NCBI GenBank assembly: GCA_022559845.1
Contig: CM040121.1
Coordinates: 508,938,566 to 509,002,565, forward strand
Direction of reading: 5' to 3'
Length of the DNA: 64,000 nucleotides
Source: Amorphophallus konjac
Lineage: Eukaryota > Streptophyta > Magnoliopsida > Alismatales > Araceae
In this document: positions 11,597 to 22,722 of the stretch, piece after piece
Layout: every line of letters starts with the position of its first letter
Numbering within the stretch: position 1 is the first letter of the stretch
Translations under genes and position numbers: made by a program
The notes under the pieces: generated by a model
Database searches by the model: none
Told to the model about the DNA's origin: nothing
Seen by the model: only the letters and a program-made list of their open reading frames with translations

Positions 11597-12007
11597 ATGT
11601 CAACTCTGATGGCCACAGCCATGAAATTAGATAAAGATAAAAGGGGTAAAACAGTAGATCCTACATTGTTTCAAGATATTTCTTGTTTCAATTGTGGAAA
11701 GCTAGGACACCATATGTCACAATGTTGGAAAGAAAATAGGATACAGTTCTATGCTAAAAACGATAACAATTCTATGAACCCACAAAAAAAAATTCATGCT
11801 CACCTTTACAAGAAAAATCTTAATTATTCGATTTGTTGTCATTATTGTGGTGAATTTGGTTATGTCATGGACGGTTATTCTTTGATGAAATTTGATGAAA
11901 TGAATGCTTTAAAGAAATTGAATACTCATGCTAACCAGCCAGGGATCCAAGAAAGCTTGGATACCAAAATCTGCAAAATGAGAACTTTGATTACAGGAGT
12001 GACTTGA
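11597..12007 (+). pseudogene. Chimeric copia fragment: RT C-terminal motif fused to gag zinc knuckle
   Basis: The frame opens with MSTLMATAMKLDKDKRGKTV followed by DPTLFQ, which matches the copia segment downstream of RT (KTPMSTxxKLDKDE-like). With no stop it runs into a gag-type CX2CX4HX4C knuckle (CFNCGKLGHHMSQC, about 11687-11728) and a second degenerate knuckle (CHYCGEFGYVMDGY). In an intact copia element gag lies upstream of RT, so this order shows internal rearrangement. It ends at a TGA near 12005. Confidence 0.7.
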
Positions 12008-12345
12008 GGGCAATGAAGAAATTGAGAAATATAAGGGATTCTCAAGGCAAAGGTAAGAAAATAAAAATCTGAAATACTGACCTTCATGAAGTTAGTGATT
12101 TTGGTGCTTGAAGGCATATGGTACTGCCGGCTGAACTAAGGTAATTCAACCTTTTGCTATGGAAATGAAATTTCATGCATTAGCTTATGGCACTGGGTGG
12201 TATTATTTCAGGACAGGTATTGCTTCTGAAAAACTTGACCTCTTGTTCCTCTACTCTGCTGTGCCAAAAATGTCCAAATGGTTATTTGAATAATTCTTGA
12301 TTGAAACTGCATGTGTGATATCACATTCAAGCTTAACTGCTTTTC

Positions 12346-12447
12346 TGGTATATCAAATCGTGTTAGTGGAAGAGTGGATCACGTCCACTTGGAAGCTTTC
12401 ACCATGTGTGAGTCGATTCTTTGGACCTCAAACTCTGCCTTGTACCA
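12346..12447 (+). repeat. Conserved copia spacer block, copy B
   Basis: About 102 bp, from TGGTATATCAAATCG to CTGCCTTGTACCA. It aligns over its length with copies at 10902 and 18912. Confidence 0.5.
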
Positions 12448-13900
12448 GAACTTGGAGAAATCAAATGGCTAACTTCTGATTGGATTGGTCTCTTCTGAAA
12501 AGTCATTGAAAAATATGTTTGGCTTGTTGGTATCAGAAATTTTTGAAATGCTATTGAAAATCTATTTTTGAATAGTTTTTTTTTTAAAAAAACAATTGGT
12601 ATCAAATAAAAAAATAGGTTATATTGCTTAATTTTGATCATTTCTGCACCATTGCTTATAAAAGTCATGAGATGGAAAATGCTTGTGGTCCATCATTTGA
12701 AACCGAATGTCTTCTTGTGGAATCTGCCAATATGGTCTGAAAAATAAACTTTTGCATCTTGCATTTCATTCTCATGTTGTTATAGGTTGCATGCATTTCG
12801 AGTTCATGCATTAGATGCATTTAGTTCATTCAAATAAAAAACTGAAAATTTGGATCTCGCACTCATGTTAAATCTTGCACTTTGTAATGCATTTAAATCA
12901 TTCAAATGAAAATCTGAAAGCTTGCATCACATTATATTTTGCATTACATCCTATTGTGTGCTTGCATGTTATATATGTTATTCACCCACATCCTTGGAAT
13001 TTCTATGACCTCATACTTCTTGCTAAATAATGTTATAATTGAGTCATTAATAGAGTGCTTCATGTCATACACTCAGGGAGAGTAAATTTTTGATAAGTGC
13101 ATCTAGACAGGGGGAGCTGCACTGTTATGTGTTCATGTATTTTTAGTATACATATTGAATCAAATTCATACATTTCATGCACAAAATGTGAAAATGAGTG
13201 TTAAAGATAATGATATAGAAATTTCTTTTTAACACCCTAGAGATGTTAAACTTGCTGCATGAATGTTAAAGAGGTAGTTGAGGAAAAATTATCTGCCTAT
13301 CCTTTTTGGAAAGAAAATAAAATGTATGGCAGAGCAATGCTCAGTCTCACTGAGTAAACTGGATACACGTCACCTGAGATGTGATGTGGTTCATTTCTGA
13401 AAGGTGGTGTACTGAAGTACCTATGTTCAAAATGAGGTGAAACGGTTAATACTCTGAGTAACTGGGGAGTCTGGCATGTGCTCCATGTGTCTCCTTGTGT
13501 AAAAAGGAGTAGACTGAACCTAATCACTCTTGAAAAATTCTGAGTCAATGTGATATCGTCTGAGTTGAAAATTCTGGTGAAAGTCTCTTTATGACAGAGC
13601 GTAGCCTCCGATACGCTATTCTCATAAATTGAAGTGCAGTATATAAAATCTCTCATTGTGTTGATCTAAAAATCTGAATATCTATATTACAACAATTTAT
13701 TTTCATATTACTCACTTAAACATATGGAAATTTGATTTATTATGTATTCAGAAAATTGATTGACTGCATTGGCTATTGCATGAGTCCTCTATATGATCAC
13801 ACATCTCCTAGGTGTTATACATGAACATCCTAGTTGTTTTGACTCTCATGCACCTTTCTTATACCTATTCCCTTGTAAAATAAGTAAGGGGGAGCTATAC

Positions 13901-13903
<3 letters not shown>

Positions 13904-13959
<56 letters not shown>
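13904..13959. repeat. (AT)n microsatellite
   Basis: An uninterrupted AT dinucleotide run of 56 bp within copia non-coding sequence. Confidence 0.95.
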
Positions 13960-13963
<4 letters not shown>

Positions 13964-14345
13964 CTGTCTGATTGCATTGTGTACATGTCATAGTGTCATC
14001 ATTTGTCTGCATTGAGCTTCATGCACTACAAAAGCAAATTAAAAAAAATGAAAATCTATGAAAATCCAAAAATTGAATGGACTTCAAATGCTGTGATTGT
14101 TGGAATCTTCTTGATTTGTTCATAACAAGTCTACTCATCTTCCTATCTCGCAATAATCAATAGTCGGTATCACATAGAATCAACATGTCTTGGTCATCTT
14201 GTTATTGCTTTGCTATTGCAATCATCTGAACTTCTGAAGTGGGCTCCTATTGGTTCATGAATATGTTTTCCTACAATTTGAACTTCAAGACTTCCTCCCA
14301 CTTTTTGATCATGTCAAAGGGGGAGAAGGATAATGATCTATTGTA

Positions 14346-14515
14346 AATATCATAAAGTTTGTCATCATCAAAAAGGGGGGAGATTGTTGTGTTATATTTT
14401 TGATGATACCAAACTTTATAATAAAGTTTGTCATCATCAAAAAGGGGGAGATTATTGTGTTATGTTTTTGATGATACCAAACTGTGTGTTATGTTTTTGA
14501 TGATACCAAACTTTG
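14346..14515 (+). other. Duplicated polypurine tract / LTR start with inverted repeat
   Basis: Two purine tracts (14371-14383 and 14439-14451, AAAAAGGGGGAGATT type) are each preceded by AAAGTTTGTCATCATCAAAA and followed by TTTTTGATGATACCAAACTT, which are near-complementary. The tract thus sits in the loop of an inverted repeat. A third LTR-start copy follows at about 14487. Confidence 0.7.
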
Positions 14516-15186
14516 TATGTTGTGTGTGCTTGCATATCGTTTTGTATGTTCGAATATGGTCGAGTTTGTAAAGTGTTTGAGATCTAACTCATGCTTTGAT
14601 TAAACTTTGAGAAGAATGATCAAATTGTTAATGTGAGTCACATGTATTTCTTTCATGTATTTTGAGGCTCATACGTGTTGTCTAAATGCATGGCTATAGC
14701 AAGTTGTTTGCTAAATGCATGGCTATAAATGTTTTTGGTTGAGAAAACTTGAGTTGATAAAAAGGTTTCAAGGCCTTTAATGAATGAAACAAGATAAGCA
14801 TACATTACCTTGTTCATTTGGATATGTTTTGTTGGGCTACCAACTTTATTTTTCAGGTTTTCCAGAGTTCGGTCGACCTGGAAGACTGGTTCGGTCGACC
14901 TTATTTACCAGCACCTAGAAATCTGGAGTTTTACAGATTTCGGTCGACCGCCAACCCAGGGCCAGCCGATCGATTTACCCAGCGTTGAACGGTTCAATTT
15001 CTGTAAAATTTTGATCGACCGCCCTATGTGTCCCGGTCGACTGAACCCCCCGAGGCAGCCAAGTTTGACTTTGTTTTTCACCAACGTGTTCAAGCCTCTC
15101 TTGTGGACTTTTCAGTCCTCTAGCCTTAAAATTCACCAGAAAATGTGGATCTATGTCTGGGGATGTTCCTTGACCAACCCAAGACA

Positions 15187-15196
15187 TATAAAAACA
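15187..15196 (+). promoter_or_regulatory. TATA box in copia LTR1
   Basis: CATATAAAAACACC, well placed for the LTR promoter about 0.8 kb into the LTR. Confidence 0.5.
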
Positions 15197-15715
15197 CCTC
15201 TTAGGGCAAAGAAATAAAAAGGGGGATCCAAGGATTGAAGGAGAGCCTGCCAAAGGAGAAAGAAGGCTAGTGTAGCTCTGTGAACAGTAACTCGTGCAAG
15301 ATTTCTTCATCCATCTCCAAGCTCTTCAAGCTCCATCTGAAGCCAATCAATCTTCATTCAAGTGAATAAGCAAGCCTTGTTGAAGATCTGCATCACACAC
15401 TTAGGGGGAGCCTAAATCAGGAGTTTTTTCTTTTGTGCTTCATCTATTTTTATGTTTTGAGCTTCAAGTCTGTGTTCTTTGTAATCTGCAAACATTCGTG
15501 TGTGTGTGTGGATCGGTTCAGATCCGTGGTCGTGCGTGTTGTCCTGTTTAGATCCGTGTGTGCGTGCGTGGATCTTCTTAGATCTACGTGTGTGTGGGGA
15601 TCTATCCAGTGTGTAGAGTGTTGCATCTGTCGCAGCGTGTGTATGTGTTGTTGATCTGATTATCGAATCGTGTTGAAGACCTCATCTCCGTGTGTGTGTG
15701 TGTTGGGGCGCATCC

Positions 15716-15717
<2 letters not shown>

Positions 15718-15808
<91 letters not shown>
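15718..15808. repeat. (GT)n microsatellite in LTR1
   Basis: About 45 uninterrupted GT units. LTR2 has only short GT runs in the matching area (about 51110-51290), so the expansion is specific to this copy. Confidence 0.95.
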
Positions 15809-15811
<3 letters not shown>

Positions 15812-16360
15812 GTGTCGCCCTGCACGTGTGGTTGGAGAGTCTCTCCGTGTTGGGGATTTATCCCCATGCTAGTTTTCCAGCAGTGAAGCCTCACCGGGTT
15901 TTGATGAGGGGTGGACGTAGGTTGCCGTCGTTGCATCCGAACCACCTTAAAATTTCTTGTGTCTTGTGGTTTGAGCTATGTGGTTTGATTCAATTCTTCT
16001 ACCTCCCTTCTGTGTGATTGTTCATGCATATTGTTCTTCCTCGTTTGTCTCTTCAGATCTAGCATAAATCGATCTTCTCTAATAGTATATCTTTGGTATA
16101 TCAAAAAGTATTTTTGAATTGACAAGGCCAATCTTATCAAGACGATAGCACCTTGCATGAGCAGAATCCTTGGATTCATACCTCCGTCTAGTATCGAAGA
16201 ACTATCGTGGCGATAGATTTTGATAGATTTAATTTGTAATTATACAGATCTAAATTTCTAATTATGACTTTATCACATCTGTTTTAAATCGGGTAAAAGT
16301 TTTCTTAAAATATTGAATCACCCAATTCACCCCCCTCTTGGGTGTCATTGATCGCGGGAC

Positions 16361-16930
16361 TTCATAGACTTCACCGTTCGGCGCGAGTTTCCTCATGTGT
16401 CTCAATGGAGATTCCCGGCTACTAGGATTCATCCTTTCCTATGGTATTATTGTAGATTTCACCATTCGACGCGAGTCTCCTCATATGTCTCAATGAGGAT
16501 TCCCGACTATTAAGATTCATCCTTTTATTCATAGTGTTATTATGGACTTCACCGTTCGACGCGACTCTCCTCATATGTCTCATTGGGGATCCCCGGCTAC
16601 TAGGGTTCATCCTTTTATTCATAGTGCTATAATAGACTTCACTGTTCGGCACGAGTCTCCTCATATGTCTCATTGGGGATCCCCGGCTACTAGGGTTCAT
16701 CCTCTTATTAATAGTGCTATAATGGACTTCACCGTTCGGCGCAAGTCTCCTTATGTGTCTCAATGGGGATTCCCGACTACTAGTATTCATCCTTTTATTT
16801 ACATATATATTTTTCTTTTTTTCAAGGGGGTAGGCAGCTTTTTTCCTAATGATTACCCTTCATGTGAGTATAGAGATTTAAGCTTCCATGAAGTGTTAGG
16901 AAGAATTTATGACGTCCCTATAGCTAGGGG
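16361..16930 (-). repeat. Inverted copia 3' segment with five ~90-bp tandem repeats
   Basis: Units start at about 16371, 16459, 16549, 16639 and 16729 (TTCACCGTTCGGCGCGAG ... ATTCCCGGCTACTAG). The reverse complement of this unit occurs twice at 40475-40611 in the second copia element. The flank (GGGGTAGGCAGC, AGAGATTTAAGCTTCC) also matches the reverse complement of 40360-40445. The segment is therefore copia 3'-spacer DNA in inverse orientation. Repeats are diverged by a few bases per unit. Confidence 0.75.
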
Positions 16931-17240
16931 CCAGTGCTCATATTGTGTGCGAGGTGTATCATGCGAGTTGTGCTAGCAGCATAGCTATGACTCTTCCCCT
17001 GGCCATATGCACTCACTGAGAATTGACTTTTTCCATCTCTTAGTGTGTGCCGTGACGCACGTAAACGTAGAATATGGGAGTGTTATTTAACAAGGAAGCA
17101 TGCGGTCTTAGAAATTTGAAGGAAGTGTATTAATGCTATACTACAGGCAAACATGCATGCAAAACAAGCAAGCAAGCAAACCATGTTATACTCATTTTTT
17201 CTCTTGTTTCTTTTTTTTCTTTTTATAGCATTTTCAAACT
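16931..17240. other. Unassigned copia-flanking sequence
   Basis: No gene is seen and no second copy was recognised in the window. It bridges the inverted segment and the gag remnant. Confidence 0.4.
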
Positions 17241-18694
17241 TTGCTGTCTAAGATTTCAATGCTTGATAAAAATGAAGAACGTTTTAAGAACAAGCTAGCT
17301 TCTTTATCTGATGATGATAAGTTGTTTGAAAAATTTCTTGACACTGAATTAGATAGCAAAAGAATCATGAATGAAAATGAAGATCTTAAAAAGAAAAATG
17401 GTGCCATGCTAATTCAAATTTCCTTACTTGAAGGTAGATTGAAAGGTTTTGATAAGTTTGAAAAATAAAACTCATTGTTGAAACATGAGAATGAACAGTT
17501 ACTTGCTAAGATCTCAAACTTTGTTGAAACTGAGGTAGTTCTTGAAAATTGAACTGTAAAACTGTATGCTATAAATGATGAAAACAAGAAAGTCATGGAA
17601 GAAAATAAAATTTTCAAATCAGTGAATTGCTTGTTAAGTGATAAAGTGTCTGCATGCAAAGAAGAAATCATAAATACTGAATTACATATTTCTGATCTAG
17701 TAGAAGAGGTGAAAAGGTTAAAAGATGATTTGTCTAAATTTGTGAAGGGGAAAGAAAAATTGGATAAGGTGTTGGGTGTTAAAGTGAATTTTTAAAAGGA
17801 AGGTCTTAGATACACCCCGGTCAATAAAAAATCTTTTGAAAATAAATTGAAAACCTCTTTTGTTCATGCATCCGACACTCCAAGTACTTTAAAAGCACCT
17901 CCTCCAAATGCTCAAAGAAAATTTTTGAAAATGATTTTACGAAAAAGAAAAATGTCAACACTAAGCCCTCCATGCCAAATAGATCTCTAAAAATGAAATC
18001 AAATGTTGAATGCTTCTATTGTGGTATGTTTGGCCATGAAATGAATGATTGTATTGTCATAAAAAATGATGATGAAAATACATGCAAAGATAAACATGCC
18101 TTCTAAAGACAAAGAAATATTTCTTACTTCTATTGTCACAAACTTGGCCATGTGATGGATAATTACTTTGTGAAATAAAATGATTATTATCGTGCCATGA
18201 ATGCTAAGTTTAACTTTCAAAGAAAATTCAGAAATGAACATGCTTCTTATGCTCAAAGGTTTACATCCCATAAGAAAATTTTATTTACAAACACTCATGC
18301 AAACAATGAGAAGTCATTCCGTAGACCTACATCTCCTTGTTATTTTTATTGTGAGAAGTACGGTCATGTAATAAAAAATTGTTGGTTTTTGAGAACTGAT
18401 AATTTTCATGCTTCTAGAATGAATGCTAGGTTTGATTTTGTTAAATCTAGATCTTTTGAAAATAGAAGATGGAATGTATTTGAAAATTCTTTTGCTCAAA
18501 AAGGAAAGTCTTTTGCTAGAGTTGTCACCGCTCAATACTTTTATTGTGGAAACCATGGACATGTTATTGAGGACTGCACGATTATGAAGAATGTTGATAT
18601 GGTGGTAATGAGAATGTCGAAGAAAGCCTCAGTTAGAAATGCTTCTAACCTCAAGGGACCCAAAAAGACTTGGGTCCCTAAATGTGTTGAATGA
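17241..18694 (+). pseudogene. copia gag remnant with coiled-coil and multiple zinc knuckles
   Basis: The first part is Lys/Glu-rich and heptad-like (FLDTELDSKRIMNENEDLKK, then ENKKVMEENK and EEVKRLKDDLSKF), as in long copia gag proteins. Several stops and frame changes occur (about 17466, 17550, 17793). Four CCHC-type knuckles can be read: CFYCGMFGHEMNDC (about 18013), a degenerate YFYCHKLGHVMDNY (about 18125), CYFYCEKYGHVIKNC (about 18340) and YFYCGNHGHVIEDC (about 18538). The end GPKKTWVPK (about 18660) is a common tail of this gag class. It is the only coding trace of the second copia element; no pol follows. Confidence 0.8.
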
Positions 18695-19284
18695 GTTGGC
18701 TTTGATAGAGGTGTGCCTTGAGATAAATAAAGAATGAAAGGGGTTCCAATAAAAGGGAACAATGCACACTCGAATGGTAAAACCCCAACTTTGCTTCTTT
18801 TATTGTCAAACATGGTAGTTTTGATATTTTTACTTATGATATTCTATTATATTTTTCATTTTATGTTCTGAACTCTTCACAAGCCATACATGCTTTCATT
18901 GAATGAATATTTGGTATATCAAATTGTGATATGTGAAATGACAGACCAAGTCTGTCCGGAAGCTATCACTATATGTGAGGTGATCATAGGATCAATGTTC
19001 TCCGCCTTGTACCAAAATTCAGAAATTGAATTGTTTGGCTTATGAGGAATCATGTATTTTGAATGAAATCAATCAGTTTCTGATTTGCATAGATCTCAAA
19101 TTGAATCTGAAATTTTTTCTTGTTTCAAGAATGCAAAAACTTTCTGAGCTGTGGAATTGTTCCAAAAATGTTTTTGATTGATGACCATGGCTTAGTTTCA
19201 GCTTGATGACTTTGTGTGGTAGCTTTGCAATGGTGATAAGTTGTTTGACATGTTCAAAAAATCTTCTTCTTGTTGATAGATGTT
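18695..19284 (+). other. Copia post-gag spacer
   Basis: Non-coding. It contains copy C of the 103-bp spacer block at 18912-19014 (TGGTATATCAAATTGTG ... CCGCCTTGTACCA). The sequence continues across the LARD-like insertion at 39775. Confidence 0.6.
19280..19284. other. Target-site duplication ATGTT (left) of the LARD-like element
   Basis: ATGTT immediately precedes the LTR start TGTTGGCACC. The identical ATGTT follows the distal LTR end at 39775-39779. A 5-bp duplication is normal for LTR retrotransposons. Confidence 0.85.
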
Positions 19285-20285
19285 TGTTGGCACCAGATTA
19301 GTTTTTTGAATTAATAGAGGATTAACCATAGGGAAATACACCCTAAATAGAGCAAAGCGGCACATCCCCAAAGTAGCTCTACCAGTCAAGTTGAGCTCAA
19401 AAATCGAGACACTTCGTCGGGACAAGCGGCACAACAAAACAACCGGGGATCGACCCCGAGCAAATGGCACTATGCCAGCCAGTTTCCTAATAATCGGGTC
19501 AGTTTCAGGATTCGGGACAACCCGCCGTACCTTACGGCACTCTGTGAAGATTCGGGGATCACCCCTGGACACCCTGCATACGATATCTCACAGCCGATGC
19601 TTCAACAACTGGGTTAACTCGGGACTCAGAACAGCCTACCGCTTCATACGACTCGTCGCCAAGGAGCAAGGGTCACCCCGACCACCAGACAAATGGCATC
19701 ATCATGTCGACGCCCCAGTTTCCGGGCCCAACAAAGGGTCCTAACCAATAGCCGTGACCCATGGTAACATCAACAATTGATCGGGCCCACCCCCGATCAC
19801 TCAGTTTGCGGGTTTACCCGCATTCAACACAGCTACCCGAGCCGACCCGGGGGCGTTCTGACTACAAGCCACGCCATGTGGCATCTAGCAACGAGGCCGG
19901 GGTCTACCCCCGAGTCGCCTCTCTACAGCCATCTGAAGTCAAAGGAAGACCAATCTGGGCCAACCACAAGCTTCAGAAGCTCATAGCAACCTTATACGGC
20001 CCACACACGCATGTCGGGAATTTCCCCGAGCACCTGGTAGGCGCGTACGCTCCAGCCACTCTACAACGAGCCGAAGCCCAACTTGGAACTCCCCAGTAGC
20101 CCATCGCGTCATGCACCACTCTCGTGCGCCCACACAGGGGCATTGTCATCTTTTGGTAACCTAAATCCCCGGTCAAACCCTCAGTCAAACCCGCAGTAAA
20201 CCCCAATCAAACCCGCAGTAAACATCAGTCCAACCTGCAGTCAAACCCACGGTAAACCCTCGGTCAAACCCAGTCAAACCCCCCA

Positions 20286-20735
20286 GTCAAGCCCGCCTAA
20301 ACCCCCCATGGGGGAGGGTTTAGGCGGACCAGCCTGCCCCCTCAGGCTGGTCCGCCTAAACCCCATTACAATAAAAAAAAAGCCTTTTTAATTAAAAAAA
20401 GTGCCCAGCCCGGTCCGCCCAAACCCCCCTTGGGGGAGGGTTTAGGCGGACCAGCCTGGAGCCCCAGCCTGGTCCACCTAAACCCCCTAGGGGAGGGGGT
20501 TTAGGCAGACTAGCCTGCCCCCTCAGGTTGGTCCGCCTAAACCCCATCGAAAACAAAAACAAAAGATTTTTTACTCGGCGTAAACCCCTCCGGGGAGGGG
20601 TTTAAGCGGACCAGACCAACCCCCTGGGCTGGTCTGCCTAAACCCTCCCTCCCCCACTCGCAAACAAAAAAAAAACATTTTTAAGGGGTTTATCCGGACC
20701 AGCTTTGCCCCCAAACTTGGTCCGCCTAAACCCCT
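20286..20735. repeat. Chain of inverted repeats in the 5' LTR
   Basis: The best one has perfect 21-bp arms at 20316-20336 (GGGTTTAGGCGGACCAGCCT + G) and 20343-20363 with a 6-nt loop. Related arms recur around 20403-20548, 20575-20648 and 20683-20735, joined by A-rich spacers. The 3' LTR repeats the design (arms 37360-37380 and 37387-37407). Confidence 0.85.
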
Positions 20736-20754
20736 CCTGCCCTTTCAAATTCCC

Positions 20755-20762
20755 TATAAAAG
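20755..20762 (+). promoter_or_regulatory. TATA box of the LARD-like 5' LTR
   Basis: TTCCCTATAAAAGCCCC just after the hairpin chain. In the 3' LTR the matching place (about 37795) reads AATTCCCCCTTAGAAG; the ten bases TATAAAAGCC are missing. Confidence 0.6.
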
Positions 20763-21404
20763 CCCCTTAGAAGCCCAAGGCGTAGGAAGGCATGCATGAA
20801 TCAATGCTTCCAGTGATCTCCAAGCTTCAAGCGGCTCCAGGCAACGAGCAAGGAGAATTGTGTGTGGGTGACTTGGTCCTCGGCTAAGGACACCGAGGGT
20901 ATGTCGCTTGTAGTTCCCTCACACAATGCTCTGCCATGACACACAAGTCTAGCCCCGCCACGTGTGCGACGTTATGACAAGGGTGAACGCCCCCTCATGC
21001 CGGGACTTCCCCTCGCGTGCCCGCCGACCGCAACTACACATGCACTATGACGTCACGCTTCCCCGCAGTCACGAGGCCAAGTCCGACCGCTCGACTCGAG
21101 CGGTGATCGATCCTCGCCCAGACACCAGTCCGATGTGTTCTCCAGCTATCCAGTCATAGCCCCTCATTTGGCGAAGCAAACATGGCCCATGCCACGAGAG
21201 GGACCCTCTGTAAACATGTGGATATCCGCCTTATCCAGCATTGACCGAGGGGCCGACCTGCGCGTCGGAATTGTCCCGTGGCTTGCGCTAGTTGTACTTT
21301 GGCCTCCTTGGCCAATTTGTAAAGCCCACGTGGCTCTCATACAGCATGAAACCAGTTGAGCATATATACATGTACTCCGGTCTCAGCCTCTTCCTGGCGC
21401 CCGC

Positions 21405-21870
21405 CTCCTTCAGTCACAACGGTGCCCCCGGCACCCGACTGCCAGCAACTTCAGTCACAACGGTGCCCCCGGCACCCGACTGCCAGTCACACCGGGCCTC
21501 GAGCACGACCAACGAGGTCTCCCAGCGCCCGCCCCCTTTAGTCACAACGGTGCCCCCGACACCCAACTACCAGTCACACTGGGCCCCGAGCACGACCATC
21601 GAGGTCTCCCGGCGCCCGCCTCCTTCAGTCACAACGGTGCCCCCGGCACCCGACTGCCAACAACTCTAGTCACAATGGTGCCCCCGGCACCCGACTGCCA
21701 ACAACTCCAGTCACAACGGTGCCCCCGACACCCGACTGCCAACAACTCCAGTCACAACGGTGCCCCCGGCACCCGACTGCCAGCTACTCCAGTCACATCG
21801 GGGCCCGCGGCGCCCGACCACTCAACAACCTCAGTCACAACGGTGCCCACGGCACCCCTACTGCCCCGAC
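21405..21870. repeat. 41-bp minisatellite in the 5' LTR
   Basis: Units of the type CAGTCACAACGGTGCCCCCG-GCACCCGACTGCCA recur with a 41-bp step at 21668 and 21709; other units are longer or partial. The matching array in the 3' LTR is about 38440-38930. Confidence 0.8.
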
Positions 21871-22699
21871 CTTGACACTGTCTCATGTCGGGAATACATT
21901 GTGACGCCTCTCGGGCGCCATCATGCTGAGTCAAAGGTCCTCTGACGGACACTATGTACACATACGGAACTACCCACATAATAATTCAATGATCCGGGGA
22001 CCATCATGAATGACGGAATTGTCCCGTGGCTTGCAAGCAATTATAATCGGGCTCACATGCCCCCATATAAATGCCTTTCATGGCATATAAGTCATGTAAT
22101 CCAGTCAGGGAGCAGATCCCCCTCCTCACCGGAACCAGTCTCTCCGCCCCCAGTTATCCCTGTTGTGTTGTTGTTGCCCTGTTGTTGTTGCACGGACTAA
22201 GCCCTCCCGACGTCGCGGCTCCCAGGGTCCCTAACTCTCTCTTCGGTAGTAGAAACAAAGGTATTCGGATTCAATCCGATGTAAAATAAACACCGGTTGC
22301 TTGCGACCGATAGGGAAAGGCGTCCAGTACACGAATCCCCATAATTGCATGCGTACTCGCACCCGTAGAACCCCTTCTATCCACGTGTCACCCGATCTCT
22401 CGAGCCACGTGCCGCGTCCTGGCGACGCTTCCCCGGTCAATCCTTGGTTCCATAGGTGATTATCGAGAAATCGACTGGCACACCCGCATTCCACCCAGCC
22501 ATCCCTGTCCCAGTCTCCCAGAATGATGAACCATACACCATCCCTTCCAGCGCGTTCATATCGTTCTCTCTGCCTTCTTCTCAATACCCCCGGAATCCCC
22601 GCGTGCCCAGTCAACCTATCTCGGCCTTCCGTAAAAAGGCGAGTGTGTGCCCCCGTCGCGAGGATAAAACAACAAGTGGCTCCCCGCACACATATAACA

Positions 22700-22722
22700 A
22701 AGATGGCACGCCCGGTGGGACG
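22700..22722 (+). other. Probable primer-binding site of the LARD-like element
   Basis: ATGGCACGCCCGGTGGGAC directly follows the LTR end ATAACA. Position and GC-rich TGG start fit a tRNA-primed site like those of Tat/Athila elements. I have not matched the exact tRNA. Confidence 0.55.

Larger units (their letters stand above)
12008..14345 (+). other. Non-coding copia 3' spacer
   Basis: No gene is seen. 12346-12447 is copy B of the 103-bp spacer block. Sequence around 13060-13330 (GGGGGAGCTGCAC; GAGGAAAAATTATCTGCCTA) is a diverged match of 40205-40460 in the second copia element, so both are the region between pol and the 3' LTR. Confidence 0.55.
10494..16360 (+). mobile_element. Ty1/copia (SIRE-like) element, 5' part missing, rearranged
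   Basis: AT-rich copia sequence in plus orientation. It contains copia RT fragments (11341-11670), a misplaced gag zinc knuckle, a long non-coding stretch before the purine tract, and an LTR from 14385 to 16360. The left end is cut by the Tekay-like element at 10493. The LTR lacks its last bases and joins inverted sequence at 16361. AAAAAGGGGGAGATTGTTG-type purine tracts and long spacers between pol and LTR are typical of the SIRE/Maximus branch. Confidence 0.75.
14385..16360 (+). repeat. SIRE-like copia LTR (LTR1), 3' end clipped
   Basis: Starts TGTTGTGTTAT after the purine tract; a duplicate start lies at 14456. It holds a cluster of GGTCGACC-type motifs (14868-15040), a TATA box (15187-15196), a (GT)n tract, and a U5 block (GGTGGACGTAGG ... 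CCGAACCACCTTAAAA, about 15912-15953) shared with the LTR at 49151-51643 and, inverted, the solo LTR at 24737-28399. It ends ATCGCGGGAC at 16360, where LTR2 continues with CAACA, so its last five bases are missing. Confidence 0.75.
19285..22699 (+). repeat. 5' LTR of the LARD-like element
   Basis: 3,415 bp from TGTTGGCACC to CATATAACA. Inside are an AAACCC-rich minisatellite (20165-20290), a chain of long hairpins (20286-20735), a TATA box (20755-20762), a 41-bp array (about 21405-21870) and a second TATA-like site (CATATAAATGCC, about 22063). ORF-like stretches here are low complexity and mirrored imperfectly in the 3' LTR; none looks coding. Confidence 0.88.

Noticed and set aside
15670..16017. 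Cys/Val-rich open frames on both strands
   Set aside because: They are translations of a (GT)n microsatellite.
16422..16976. Repeat-encoded proteins on both strands
   Set aside because: The 90-bp unit is divisible by three and keeps frames open in both directions; the homologous region at 40475 is non-coding.
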